Shown: positions 54,839 to 64,000 of the stretch, one piece after another
Position numbering within the stretch: the first letter of the stretch is position 1
How the letters are laid out: every line of letters starts with the position of its first letter
Source of the DNA: Cryptomeria japonica
Lineage: Eukaryota; Streptophyta; Pinopsida; Cupressales; Cupressaceae
DNA: 64,000 nucleotides
Direction: 5' to 3'
Assembly: GCF_030272615.1 (NCBI RefSeq)
Contig: NC_081409.1
Location: 646,566,468-646,630,467, forward strand
The notes under the pieces: model-generated
The model's input: only the letters and a program-made list of their open reading frames with translations
Told to the model about the DNA's origin: nothing
The model's database searches: none
Made by a program: the position numbers and the translations under genes

Positions 54839-54965
54839 ATACCGGTTCACATTCCAACATACTGGTTCACTTGGACAGACATTTCGCTTCACTTTTTCAC
54901 ATATACCAGTTCACAACATCATACAAGTTCTCTTGGAAGTTGCTTACTTCAATATACCGGTTCAC
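54839..54965. promoter_or_regulatory. Solo LTR H: four copies of ATACCGGTTCAC
   Basis: Copies at 54839-54850, 54859-54870 (ATACTGGTTCAC), 54903-54914 (ATACCAGTTCAC) and 54954-54965. They lie in the first 200 bp of the LTR on the minus strand, where U3 control elements are expected. The core ACCGGT is palindromic. Confidence 0.5.
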
Positions 54966-55041
54966 TCTTCAGCATATTGACATCAATGACAACATACAAT
55001 ATCATCATGTCATCATACTCTGCACATATGCCAACAAGCCG

Positions 55042-55590
55042 ACCTACTTGAATAATGATACAAGAACAACTCATGACCTCTAATCCTAGTCTAGACATCA
55101 CCAATTTCCTTGAAATCATATTCTAACTGGTCATGAATTGGTAGGTTAGCCTTAGATCTTTGGGATTTGGCTCCTCGTGAGCTCATTTGGTTGATCATAT
55201 CTTGGTTTAACTTTCATTTCTGCGCACCTTCTCCACCCTTAGACTTCTTTGAAGCGCTCTTAGAGACCTCAGTGATATTCCTCTTACAAACTAGAGCTCT
55301 CCATATCTAAATTCCTCAAACTTTACTGAAATTCAAATTTTTGTAGCTTAATCTCGCTCCAATCTCTTTGTTAGCTTCAGTTTTCTATGCCAAATCCTTA
55401 TACCAGTTTCTATATGTAGCTTTGATACTTCAAGAGCATTTACTCAATTGAAATGGTGTTGTGATTCGCCTCGTGTAAGTAGAGAGCTATCCGTTGCTTG
55501 TATTTAATAATGGTGGGTGGATTCGTTGACATCAGATTTTGCAACAGCTAGTCGTCATAACTCCTCCCGATAATTTAATCATTTGGTGCC
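55042..55590. other. Junction region after solo LTR H
   Basis: The first 15-30 bp continue the 3' LTR of G. The rest shows no ORF, LTR signature or recognised repeat. The remainder of the G LTR is absent. Confidence 0.45.
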
Positions 55591-56570
55591 ACCCATCCTT
55601 TTCATTGGCATAGGTCTCTCCAATCACTCCATCGGGTATTGACGTAGCTCATTTGTTATAATTCTGATGGTTATAACTTCCCTGATGGCTTTGCCTTCTA
55701 GCTAGGCTTTATCTTTACCTTTATATCTCATCGGCATAGGTCATTCTGATATACCCTCCTTCTTTTCCTCCATGGCATTCTGCCCATCAAGCATCAACAT
55801 AACTCTAAATACGCTCCTCTGATGGTTTAAGTTATCTCGATGAGTCCTCCTTTGTAGTCCGCATCTCATCTGTTACATCGAGTTACCTTATCAGGCATCA
55901 GAACAACTCACTTTATGCTTCTCCGATGACCCAATGTCATTACCTTTGCACTTATGTATCTTTTATTCCTCTGGTCTATCGGCATACATTTCCCTGGTGA
56001 AATCTCCTTGTTTTCACCTACCTTCACTTTCTCATTGGGTATCGGTGTAACAAAAGATGTCTCCTCCCGATGAGGCGATGATATCCCAATGACTATGTCT
56101 TCGGTCGATGTAACTCATCCCGATCAAGTCTCTTTCTTCATGCCCGACTTGCCTTCCTCATCGAGTATCAGCATAACCTAAAACGCCTCTGACCGATAGT
56201 TTTAGTTACCCCGATGAATTGGTATTTTCCTCCTTTTGGTATCACCTCATCGTAGTAAGTCATGCCGATGACACCACCTTTGCCACCTAGCCCATTGGGT
56301 ATCAGGGTAGCATGAAATGACAATTTTCAATGACTCGATGACATTGCTAACCTCTACTTCACATTCTCTTTCATCGATGTAAGTTATACCATTAACCTCA
56401 TCGTCTATTGGCACAACATTTTATCATACCTCTGATAGTGAATGTTACGCCGATGAAACCCTCCTTTTGAACTTTCTTTTGGTCCTCCTTTGGAGTGATC
56501 AGTGTAGGTCATGCCGATAGGTTCTTTCATTGTTTATACTAGTTGGTCTTGTCGATAAGGATCCCAATAT
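55590..56570. repeat. Degenerate tandem repeat region, period about 105-135 bp
   Basis: A recurring pattern of the type CATYGRGTATCRGYGTAAC, often followed some 40-60 bp later by CCCGATGA, appears near 55630, 55786, 55902, 56033, 56159, 56292 and 56399. Copies are heavily diverged. No protein frame stays open, so a decayed satellite-like array is more likely than a gene. Confidence 0.5.
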
Positions 56571-56786
56571 TGTCATGATGAAATTTCCTCATGTAGTCCT
56601 TATTTAGTGCCAACCCTTAGCATTGTCTAGCGGTACTTGTTCAATTTTGAAAACAGGTCACAACAAGATCTTTCTGATACCACAATATGCCTCCTATACA
56701 TATAATCCAGCAATAAATGCTCTTATGATGAAAGTGTACATATAAAAAATTAAACAAATAGCACATAATATTTTACAAAAACATGT
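56571..56786. other. Unassigned sequence before element I
   Basis: AT-rich DNA without recognised features. It ends where the copia RT of element I starts abruptly. Confidence 0.4.
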
Positions 56787-57803
56787 GCTAATAGATAGTA
56801 ATTTATATTATAAGATCTTCGATGATGACATCTTGATTATTGAAGTCTTTGTTGATGATATCATTTTTAGAGGTGAAGAAAAGTTAGTATGGAATTCTCT
56901 AACAATATGAAGAATGAATTTGAGAAGTCTATGATTGGGGAGATGAAATTTTTCTTAGGTTTGTAGATTACTCAGATTGATAAAGGTATTTTCATCTATC
57001 AAAGTAAGTATGCTAGGGAGTTGTTGAAGAAATTTGGTATGGAAAATTCTAAACCGGTTGTACATCGATGGATACCAGTGAGAAATTGACAAAGAAAGAT
57101 GCATCTGCACTGGTAAATCCTACAAGGTACAAATGTATGATTGGAGGTTTGTTATATTTGACTCAGACTAGATTGGATATAATGAATGCAGTTTGTATTG
57201 TATCAAGATATTAGAGTTATCCTAGAGAAAATCTTGAGAGTGAAGTGAAAAGGATTTTTAGGTATTTGCAAGGAACAATTGAATATGGTTTGTTGTATCC
57301 TAAAAATGATGACTTTACATTATTTGCATATACAAATGCAGACTGGGCTAGAGATGTTGATGACCGGAAGAGAACATCTGGTGGAACTTTCTTTCTTGGA
57401 AATAAACTTGTTTCATGGATCAACATAAAGAAGTCATGTACCTCTTTGTCTACTATTGAAGTTGAGTATGTTGATGCTTCTACTAACTGTACACAAGCTC
57501 TATGGATGAAGCAAATGTTGAAGGATATAAAGGTGGATTGTAATGAACCGGTAGTTATTCACTATGATAACTCTACTGCTATTGATATATCAAAGAATCT
57601 GGTATTTTGTTCTAAGACAAAGCACATATCTATCAAGTATAACTTTTTGAAGGAAAACGTGGAGGAAAATGAAGTCAAACTGGTTTATGTGAACACTAAA
57701 GAGAAGATTGCGGACATCTTCACTAAACCTTTGCCTAAAGAATTATTTGAGTACTTCAAAGATAGATTGGGGGTTTCTGCCCCGCCTGTAGAGACCTTAG
57801 TGA
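56787..57803 (+). pseudogene. Element I: copia RT C-terminus and RNase H (dead)
   Basis: 5'-truncated at the ANSNLYYKI block. VFVDDIIFRGEE is present (about 56840-56875). A frameshift near 56887 and stops near 56910 and 56964 follow. RNase H reads well from 57245: RIFRYLQGTIEYGL, ADWARDVDDRKRTSGG, STIEVEYVDASTN, VIHYDNSTAIDISKNL and the C-terminus IADIFTKPLPKELFEYF. The usual end (PPVETLV) has lost its stop, so the frame runs on to 57865. Closest to the pol of element A. Confidence 0.9.
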
Positions 57804-58155
57804 TGCTGATTGGCATTAGTCTGATATGCATTATCAGAGCTATTACTCATTCCAGATTGATGTGATGGTGCTACAACTTAGGGGGAAAAGTCAGTTGTAA
57901 GAATCAAAGGATTTATGACTTTTCTTTGATATTTATGTCAGATCTTTGACATTGATGCCAAAGGGGGAGAGTTATTCTTGTGAAAAACATAAGGGAGATA
58001 TATATTCATTAGGGGAGTTTGGTTCAGAGCTTCATTGCTATATCAGTTTGTAGGAGATTGTTGGTTGTCTTCCATAGGGGGAGACTTGTTTTACATTTCT
58101 TGGCACTTGGATGCTTTTCACATCTAGTGTTGCCATCAATGCCAAAGGGGGAGAT
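57804..58155 (+). promoter_or_regulatory. Element I: 3' UTR with repeated polypurine tracts
   Basis: TTAGGGGGAAAAG near 57878, AAAGGGGGAGAG near 57960, ATAGGGGGAGA near 58074, and AAAGGGGGAGAT immediately before the LTR. Order and spacing match element A. Confidence 0.7.
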
Positions 58156-59412
58156 TATTAGCAATTTGGAGGAATTGATTATGTGTTGTATTGATGTTTT
58201 GTCATTGATGGCAACACTGACTGATTTGGTTGTTTACTGGTTTCCGGTTGGTTTCGGTAGAGTGGTTGAATTATGATATTGATCCGGTATGCTCCGATAT
58301 GCTTTGGTTTGTGGAATTGATTTGGATATATCATTCATGATATTGATGTGTATCATGATCAGTTGGTTCGGGATTTGATGGCTCAGATACTATAATTTGT
58401 TCTAGTAAGCCTTTTGGTCATCAGTAAGGGTTTTACCAGCGAAGCTTTGTTGAAGATCTTTTGATGCATGTGATAAGTGGTGTTGGTGTGGCTTCTAGAT
58501 GGTTCTCAAGATGTTGTTGGTTATCTTGTTCATGTTCCTATTGATTGGTGGTGTTGGATTTGGTTTATGGCGACCTATTTTGGGTCCGATGTTATTTAGG
58601 TTATGGACCAGTTTATGTAAGTGTTGGAGGATGTTCCTGATGCGTTACCAACGAGATTTAATGATTGGTTTACATTGTTTTCAACCTAAGCAGACTTGGT
58701 TGATCATTGGATTGTGGGTTTATGTTATGAATTAATTATATTATCTTTTAGGTGGCTAACCTAATTGTTTAGGTCCCAGGTTGGTATAAATATGATGTAA
58801 GATCTCTTTGTAGATCATGGGCATATGGGATGGTAATGCAATTACCTATGTGAGTAATGTTGTAATCATATGCAAGAGTTTTGGTCGATCATAGGTGATT
58901 GAATTGGGTTGGTAAGAGAGGTTTAAGGCTTCCAGTACTGAGTTTAACTGGAACTGTAGTCACGCATAGGAGATGCTATCTTTGTAGTTCATTCTTCTTC
59001 CCAGATTGTGGTTTGGATTTATTTTGTAGTTAGTGAGGCTCTTTTTGTGATGAGCAGTGTGCTCTCGGATATTGGCCTTCTTAAATGTGCATGCCCATCA
59101 TATTGTAATCACATACTTATTGCAGAAATATTATTTGACTGTGGGTAGGCTTCCCACCATGGTTTTTCCCTTTACTGAGTTTTCCACGTATAAATCTTGG
59201 TGTCATGTGTCCTAGATGGATGGTAATTGTTCTATGATTTATGTTTATGCTTAATTGCTATATCAGTTATTCGAGTGTTTGGTTTATGCATTCCGATATT
59301 GAGTTTATGTGTTTCGGTAAGAAGGATTTGAATACTTAAAGTTCTATAATCTATTGAAAACTGATTCACCCTGCCCTCTTAGTTGTCCTCTGCTTATCTG
59401 ACCTATCTAACA
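58156..59412 (+). repeat. Element I: 3' LTR
   Basis: Starts TATTAGCAATTTGG, a mutated TGTTGGC. It ends ATCTAACA after the signature GATTCACCCTGCCCTCTTAG, and is about 1.26 kb long. The TATA box TATAAATA at 58785-58792 is followed by TGATGTAAGATCTC, as in the solo LTR at 10334. Confidence 0.85.
58785..58792 (+). promoter_or_regulatory. Element I: TATA box
   Basis: TATAAATA in the middle of the LTR, preceded by AGGTCCCAGGTTGG and followed by the shared GTAAGATCTC block. Confidence 0.55.
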
Positions 59413-59641
59413 ATAGTACATCTCTTATGAATAATCTCTTCTTAGGGGGTGTGTGTGGTCCTTCATCCTAATTCTTCATCTTACCTTTTTGAAGCTTGCC
59501 TCTTCTTTAGAGTTGCATTTTGCATATCTTGATATCTTTTCTTGTATTGAATATTCTTTCATGTGATTACATTTGTGTTCCTTTTTTAGAATCTTTCTTT
59601 TCTTGGAATAGTGCATTATCTTATGTATAATCTCTCCTTAG

Positions 59642-60480
59642 TGTTAACCAATTGTCATTGATGTGGTCTGGTTCGACATACATATGGTCTTGTTTATTGT
59701 TTTCTCTAGTACATGTTTTGGTTTGTTCTTTCGCTCTATTATATGTTCAATTCTTGTACACTTGTTTTGGCATTCATCTCATGCAGTTTTGTGATCCAGT
59801 AAGGCATCTTAGGTCTGGTCCCATCTAGAAATATTGAAGGTATGTTCTATAAGGCAATTTTGGATCCGGTCCTATCTGGATATGATGGAAGGCATATTCT
59901 ACACAATGTTTTCGATTTAAGAGTGTAGTTGACATCATAAGAAGCTATTTTGCATGCGTATATCAATCTCATCCATTCTCCAGTTGAGTCGACTTATCAA
60001 AGTTTTGGTGCGGATACATATAACCAACAATTTTGCAAGATAGAGATATGGTTGTTGAAAAACAACTGATGTGTACATATTGTATATGTGAAATCTTTGT
60101 GAATGTGAATGTTTTTTATGTGGTATACGTAAAGTTAATGTAAAGGAAATTGTGTACTTTGATAGAACTATATCCCATGCATATGATAGATGTAATTCTA
60201 GCAGTTCAATTTTATGTTCTGGCTATAAGCCTATTCTTTAGAAATGAGCCCTCCGACAGTGAGGCACCTTTGTACTATGTAACTAGTTACATATTACACA
60301 ATACTTGAGAGTTCATCCTCTTCATGGTTTTTTCCATGTATAAATTCGATGTTATGTGGTTTGTGTTAATTTCCTTTACTACATTTAAATTATGCTATGC
60401 GACTGGTTAGTTAGAAGTTTTAATAAGTTCAAGGGAATACTGATTCACCCCTCCCCTCTAGGTATTCCGGATATTCAACA
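59642..60480 (+). repeat. Element J: 5' LTR
   Basis: The end is firm (ATATTCAACA, then the primer site, with GATTCACCCCTCCCCTCTAG before it). The start is uncertain. TGTTAACCAATTGTCATTG at 59642 fits the usual LTR start, but a decayed duplicate of the preceding 30 bp (TTATGTATAATCTCTCCTTAG, also near 59423) leaves a start around 59413 possible. Confidence 0.6.
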
Positions 60481-60482
60481 AT

Positions 60483-60494
60483 TGGTATCAGAGC
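60483..60494 (+). promoter_or_regulatory. Element J: primer binding site
   Basis: TGGTATCAGAGC two bases after the LTR; an exact initiator tRNA-Met complement. Confidence 0.9.
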
Positions 60495-60547
60495 CAAGTC
60501 CTTTGGAAGAGTTTAATCACTCGAAGGAGATCCAAAAAGTTGAACTG

Positions 60548-60589
60548 ATGGATTTAAGTGAAGATATTAGAAATACTCTTGAGGATTTT
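60548..60589 (+). pseudogene. Element J ORF1, first codons (split by K)
   Basis: MDLSEDIRNTLEDF, an acidic helical start just after the primer site and in the same place as MGDMSYFEM in element E. The frame is cut by solo LTR K and continues at 61651. Confidence 0.55.
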
Positions 60590-61650
60590 TGATGCAGTCA
60601 AGGTAGGGAGATCTAATGAAGGACATGCACGCCTTGCAGCCTAAATAGAAACACCATGCAAGATATACCAATAACCGGTAATACAACACCGGATAAGGCA
60701 GAAAGATCAACCAGTAACACCACAAAATACATAACCGGTAAACAATATGAACAATTCTTATAACAGTTTAATGAATTACATATGCCACATGCTGGATCAC
60801 AGCCCAAGATTACAAAACAACTTTTACAACTTAGATCTATGATCCGTAGATCATCCCCTCAACAAATCATCATCCAGTAATAAATTGCATTGTTCTGCAC
60901 TGATCCGGACCTCAGCCATTCCGACTTCACTCCTACTAGATCAGAATCTCACTAAAATCTATATCTTCATTCGACCTCTTCCTTCTCCAACTTCTGTCCT
61001 CTATCTTTTGTCCCGAAATGAATCTAAGATCTGTAGATCTTCTCCTCGACAAATAGGTCTTAGGTAACAGTCTGCACTGATCCAGACTCCAGCCCCTCTG
61101 GAATTCAGTCTCCCCAGACGAAAATCTCTCCGAAAACTACATCTTGCTTGGTCCCTATTTTCTCTGATATCTATCCCCTAAAATGAGTCACAAAACTTCC
61201 CTTTATACCATCTGGAAGAACTAACAACTTGATCAAGTCGGCCAAAGACCAACTGGTTCATGATGAAATGTATAAACAATAACACGTTGGCCCAAATCAC
61301 CAAGAACATCACCAAAATGCTTAGAAAATCATGTGGTCCTCCAGGAACATCAGACAAGGCTCAAGCAACATCGATCAATGATCCAAAAGTCACGGGAATC
61401 AACCGCAACCCAATTCGGCTTTGCTCCACACACTACAAGACTAACCAGTAGGAACACATCAACACTAGGCCAATACCAGAATCAAATCCAAATACCATGA
61501 ATCTCGAATATGATAAAGACAATGAACTCAAGGTGATAAATCCAAATCCACAATGCTAAATTCTCAAACATGAAGAAATGACACGATCTCCAAGAAATTC
61601 AACAACTAACTTCTCCAACTGGTTTGAAGTACTCCGATGCTCCTGCATCA
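60590..61650 (-). repeat. Solo LTR K (gypsy, B/C family), minus strand
   Basis: Plus-strand edges are TGATGCAGTCAAGG and GATGCTCCTGCATCA, matching the LTR edges of element C (TGATGCAGAGCC and GTGCTCCTGCACCA). Flanks ATTTT (60585-60589) and ATCTT (61651-61655) agree at four of five bases, as expected for an aged target duplication. No internal coding region is present. It is shorter (1.06 kb) than the LTRs of C, so it may be internally deleted. Confidence 0.65.
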
Positions 61651-62543
61651 ATCTTGAGGCAGTAGAAAGTGAAGAAAAATATATGAAAGAAAATATCCAG
61701 CTGGCTAATGAATGCATTGAGAAGCTAAGAGAATAAATTCTGAAGTTTAAAATAAAGCATAAAGAAGTTAGTGAAAAGCTCAAGCAAGCAAATAGCACTA
61801 TCACCTATCTAAAACCCAAAAGTGAAGATAATAAGAAGACCAAGGAACACTAAAACAAAATTTTGAAATGCAAATTAGAGGAGTGTGAAAAGCTAAAACA
61901 AGAAGTGACAACTCTAAAGGAAGATCTAGAGAAAGGAAAAAAACAAGAAATAAAACCTATTTTTGGCAAGTCTAATAAGACGATGACTAAAAAGATGACT
62001 TTGGAAAATAAAAAGGATGCAAGATTAGAATCCGGAAAATGCTCTCAATCCAACATGAATCACAAAGAAGATCCACTTCGGGCAAAGGCGGTAGAGTCCA
62101 ACAAATCCACCAAGGAGGATAAAGGTAAGTGACCGGTTGAGCAAGAGGTAAGTAAAATGAATACTTTCTTTAATGGATCTTGTTATAAATGCAATAAAAT
62201 AGGTCATAAAGTAGTAGAATTCAGTAATGGTATGAATCTAAATTCTATGTCTTTCTTTGGTAAATGTTATGCATGCAATAAATATGGTCATAAAGCTAAT
62301 CAATGTAGGAATCTAGTCATAGACCAAAATAGATATAACCATTTTGAAGGTTGTTGTTATACATGCAATATTTTTGGACATAAAGCTAACTAGTGTAGGT
62401 CAAGGAATGAGGTTAAAGCTCCAAATAAACTGGGAAAGAGAATCAATGTAGAAGACATGAAGGCTGAGATGAAGAAGATTTGGAGGAAGAAAGAAACTAT
62501 GGATTCACCTAGTTTCAGTACAAGTACTTCATCTGAAAATTGA
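61651..62543 (+). pseudogene. Element J ORF1: coiled coil and three zinc knuckles (broken)
   Basis: The coiled-coil part (LEAVESEEKYMKENIQLANE, then CKLEECEKLKQEVTTLKEDL) has stops near 61736 and 61851. A Lys-rich linker follows. The knuckles are CYKCNKIGHKVVEF (last Cys now Phe), CYACNKYGHKANQC (intact) and CYTCNIFGHKAN-stop-C. The ORF ends SSEN at 62541-62543. The triple arrangement and preceding coiled coil match ORF1 of element E. Large coiled-coil Gags with several knuckles occur in SIRE-like copia, which is one possible origin. Confidence 0.7.
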
Positions 62544-62885
62544 AGAACACATGGCTTTTTTCTAGGTGGAGTAATCAAACAAAAATGTTTCCCCCTACCA
62601 AAGAAATTAAGGTTTTAGTGACAGCATACCAAAGTGTGTAAATCCAAAAAAGTGTATCAAGTTATAACGCATCATGGAAATCCGACATGTTATTGCAAAA
62701 TTCAGGGTAGTGGATGACAACCCATAAGCATTTAATGTGAGCTAGTGGATGAAAAGTTAAAAGGGGATTTTTGAGAAAGTTTTATTTCACTGAAATCAAA
62801 GAGCATTGTAAGTGTCGAAGGTGATCAAGGTGATTAGGGTTTCTGGCAAATCTATCTAATTTGCAATCCATTGAATCTATTTGCA
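62544..62885 (+). other. Element J: spacer between ORF1 and ORF2
   Basis: About 340 bp without coding signal, comparable in length to the spacer of element E (43214-43560). It includes TTCCCCCTACC near 62588. Confidence 0.4.
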
Positions 62886-63087
62886 TGGCTACTCTCATAG
62901 TTGTTGACATCGCAATTGAGCCTTGTCCAGTATTTCAGAAAACTCGTTACAAGGTGATTGAGACTGATTCGACAGGCACATTTTTCAGTATACCAGTTGG
63001 AGTCATGTTGGTAGAATATATTCAAGCATGCATTCATGTGAAAGTTGATGAATTCATTCTGTTAGTGTAGGTTTTTTATTTTCCTTA
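62886..63087 (+). pseudogene. Element J ORF2, N-terminal part
   Basis: Starts MATLIVVDIAIEPCPVF. The stretch GTFFSIPVGVMLVEYI parallels GLSQIPARVIVEE in ORF2 of element E (about 43640-43680). It is interrupted by solo LTR L; the frame hits a stop at 63068. The relationship is short and moderate on its own, but it is supported by the better match after L. Confidence 0.5.
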
Positions 63088-63639
63088 TGTTAGGAGTGGT
63101 TAATATGAGGACACGTGGTGAAATACTTTAGCTACATGTGTAACTCTCCACCTCACATGGGTAGTTGAGTTGCACACCCTCTTTTGGCTTGTTGTGCCAC
63201 CTCTCATAATTATTATTTGTCATTTCCTAAGTGGGTTATGGGGTAGTAGGGTTTTTCACCCTCTTTTGGCCTTATGTGGCAACTTTCTCAACTCTTTTCC
63301 TTTTTTCATGTAAGGAGGTTATGCCACATGTTTTGACATTTACCAAGAAGGTAAACCCTCCCACTATTTATGGGGAATAGGAGTTAATGAACCCCTTGGG
63401 GATGTATATGCTATTATTTTTCTATATAATAAGCAATATACTCTCACCTTCAGTAGTTCAGTGATTGCTCGGTGCGAGTCTTCTCCAAAATTCTCTTATG
63501 CCTTTATTTTCTTTCTCATATCAGAATTATCTTCATTGAACTATTTTGATCTTTGATCAACTTTTGCTTGGGGAGTTGCATGTGATCTACGACCGACATT
63601 ATAGCTTGGCTCGGTTCTTGCTTCTTGCAGAATCTAACA
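63088..63639 (+). repeat. Solo LTR L (short, 552 bp)
   Basis: TGTTAGGAGTGG to AATCTAACA, with TGTTAG/CTAACA inverted ends. It contains TATATAA (63424-63430) and a G-box/ABRE-like CACGTGG (63112-63118). A short internal repeat reads CACCCTCTTTTGGC (near 63175 and 63259). The flanks CCTTA and CATTC do not match, so either the ends are slightly off or this is not a simple insertion. It is unlike all other LTRs of the window. Confidence 0.55.
63112..63118 (+). promoter_or_regulatory. Solo LTR L: G-box/ABRE-like motif
   Basis: CACGTGG close to the LTR start. In plants this is a binding core for bZIP/bHLH factors (light, abscisic acid), so it could be a control site of this LTR. Confidence 0.4.
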
Positions 63640-64000
63640 CATTCAACATGGGAAGATGTTGAGTTTGTGGACAAACGAGATGATGGGAAATGACCTTGAG
63701 CTAAAACTTGAATTCAAAACCCTAGTTGAAAATAAATTGAATACTTGGACTAATTTTTAAAATTTTTGCTATGAAGATAAATGGGTAAGGATAATAATGA
63801 GTAGATTCCATGACGAGTTCATGGGGTTAGATCAGACCTATCATATCACTAAGGAAGTAATGAGAGTTATTACTGGTTAAAGTGATTCTGATATCATTAC
63901 TATTCAAAAATTGGCAAAGAATAAGGATTTAGTTGAACTAACAAGGGAAACGTGTGATGGGCTATCTCTGTTCATCACCTCTGTTAAAAACAAGTTTGTA
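63640..64000 (+). pseudogene. Element J ORF2, continuation (cut by window end)
   Basis: A frame with two stops reads KLEFKTLVENKLNTWTNF, then WVRIIMSRFHDEFMGLDQTY and HITKEVMRVITG. It aligns with ORF2 of E at about 43780-43960 (IRIILSTEHGDKMYLERTHD, ITLETIHVVIG). The shared positions (RII-S--H---M-L--T--IT-E---VI) are spaced without gaps. The match continues weakly to the window end. This is the main evidence that ORF2 is conserved between two independent elements. Confidence 0.6.

Larger units (their letters stand above)
53560..55036 (-). repeat. Solo LTR H, minus strand, exact target duplication
   Basis: On the minus strand it starts TGTTGGCATATG at 55036 and ends ATTGATTCATCA. AGCCG flanks it on both sides (53555-53559 and 55037-55041). 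Length is about 1.48 kb. It belongs to the LTR family of E: CCGGT motifs, short repeated units of the GTTAAAGGATTT type (53985-54195) and a C-tract near the end. With no internal region it is a solo LTR. Confidence 0.9.
48172..55060 (+). mobile_element. Element G: Ty1/copia with partial LTRs
   Basis: Truncated 5' LTR (48172-48550), primer site, gag to RNase H in copia order, polypurine tract and a 3' LTR start (53140). Solo LTR H lies in the 3' LTR, which resumes for a short stretch at 55042. Gag and pol relate closely to A and F. Stops, frameshifts and lost catalytic residues make it inactive. Confidence 0.88.
59642..64000 (+). mobile_element. Element J: second pol-less copia-type element of the E family (cut by window end)
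   Basis: LTR, primer site, ORF1 with coiled coil and three zinc knuckles, spacer, and the start of an ORF2 related to that of E. Two solo LTRs interrupt it: K (60590-61650) in ORF1 and L (63088-63639) in ORF2. No pol motif occurs before the window ends. It matches E in order and protein content. Confidence 0.65.

Noticed and set aside
54820-55083. 87-codon plus-strand ORF near the H/G junction
   Set aside because: It crosses the LTR edge and target duplication and consists of antisense LTR sequence with repeated ACCGGTTCAC motifs.
1-64000. tRNA genes suggested by repeated TGGTATCAGAGC
   Set aside because: Only 12 bases match the tRNA 3' end and each lies directly after an LTR; they are retroelement primer sites.
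1-64000. CRISPR arrays, operons, Shine-Dalgarno sites
   Set aside because: The window is eukaryotic nuclear DNA; repeats are LTRs and tandem duplications with no regular short repeat-spacer pattern.

Overview
This window looks like repeat-saturated nuclear DNA from a seed plant with a large genome, perhaps a gymnosperm (the clade is inferred, low confidence). There is no intact protein-coding gene and nothing prokaryotic. About four fifths of the DNA is assigned to LTR retrotransposons, mostly Ty1/copia, with two Ty3/gypsy groups and a LINE-type RNase H remnant. Most coding remnants carry stops and frameshifts, so this is an old nest of dead insertions. I call the elements 0 and A to L in order of position. 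Identities between LTRs are estimates by eye. || Layout. 1-9593: the 3' end of copia element 0. Its 3' LTR is split by a complete copia element A (2607-9418, target-site duplication ATAAT). 10334-11422: a copia solo LTR (duplication ATTAT). 11428-14079: AT-rich, element-poor DNA holding one candidate host exon at 13646-13724. Its length, reading phase and start (MNKMIEKYQKY) fit exon 2 of a type II (MIKC) MADS-box gene on the plus strand, so much of the window could be intron. 14080-16788: a gypsy-like LTR remnant, a minus-strand LINE-type RNase H domain, a 106-bp tandem repeat and an unassigned ORF. 16789-21324: gypsy element B, which keeps gag and protease but has no reverse transcriptase or integrase. 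21325-24465: a minus-strand LTR scrap and a copia RT-RNase H tail with its 3' LTR. 25934-33845: a complete minus-strand chromovirus-like gypsy element C (duplication TTGAA). 33924-36795: the 5' end of gypsy element D, cut by E. 36796-48166: an unusual copia-type element E without pol, interrupted by minus-strand copia F. 48172-55060: copia G, with solo LTR H (duplication AGCCG) inside its 3' LTR. 55042-56786: degenerate repeats. 56787-59412: the copia tail I. 59642-64000: element J, a second member of the E family, carrying solo LTRs K and L. || Most interesting content. (1) Elements E and J share an architecture without pol: LTR, tRNA-Met primer site, ORF1 (coiled coil plus three CCHC zinc knuckles), and a long second ORF that I do not recognise. 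In E this second ORF ends in a Lys/Glu-rich coiled-coil region and helical C-terminal segments. It is followed by several polypurine tracts and an LTR. This suggests a family of large non-autonomous LTR elements with its own conserved second protein. (2) The MADS-box exon 2 candidate. (3) Element B, a gag-protease-only gypsy derivative. || How the parts act together: canonical copia (A, F, G) and gypsy (C) elements would supply RT and integrase. The pol-less elements (E, J, B) keep LTRs, primer sites, polypurine tracts and gag-like proteins, so mobilisation in trans is plausible, but it is inferred.
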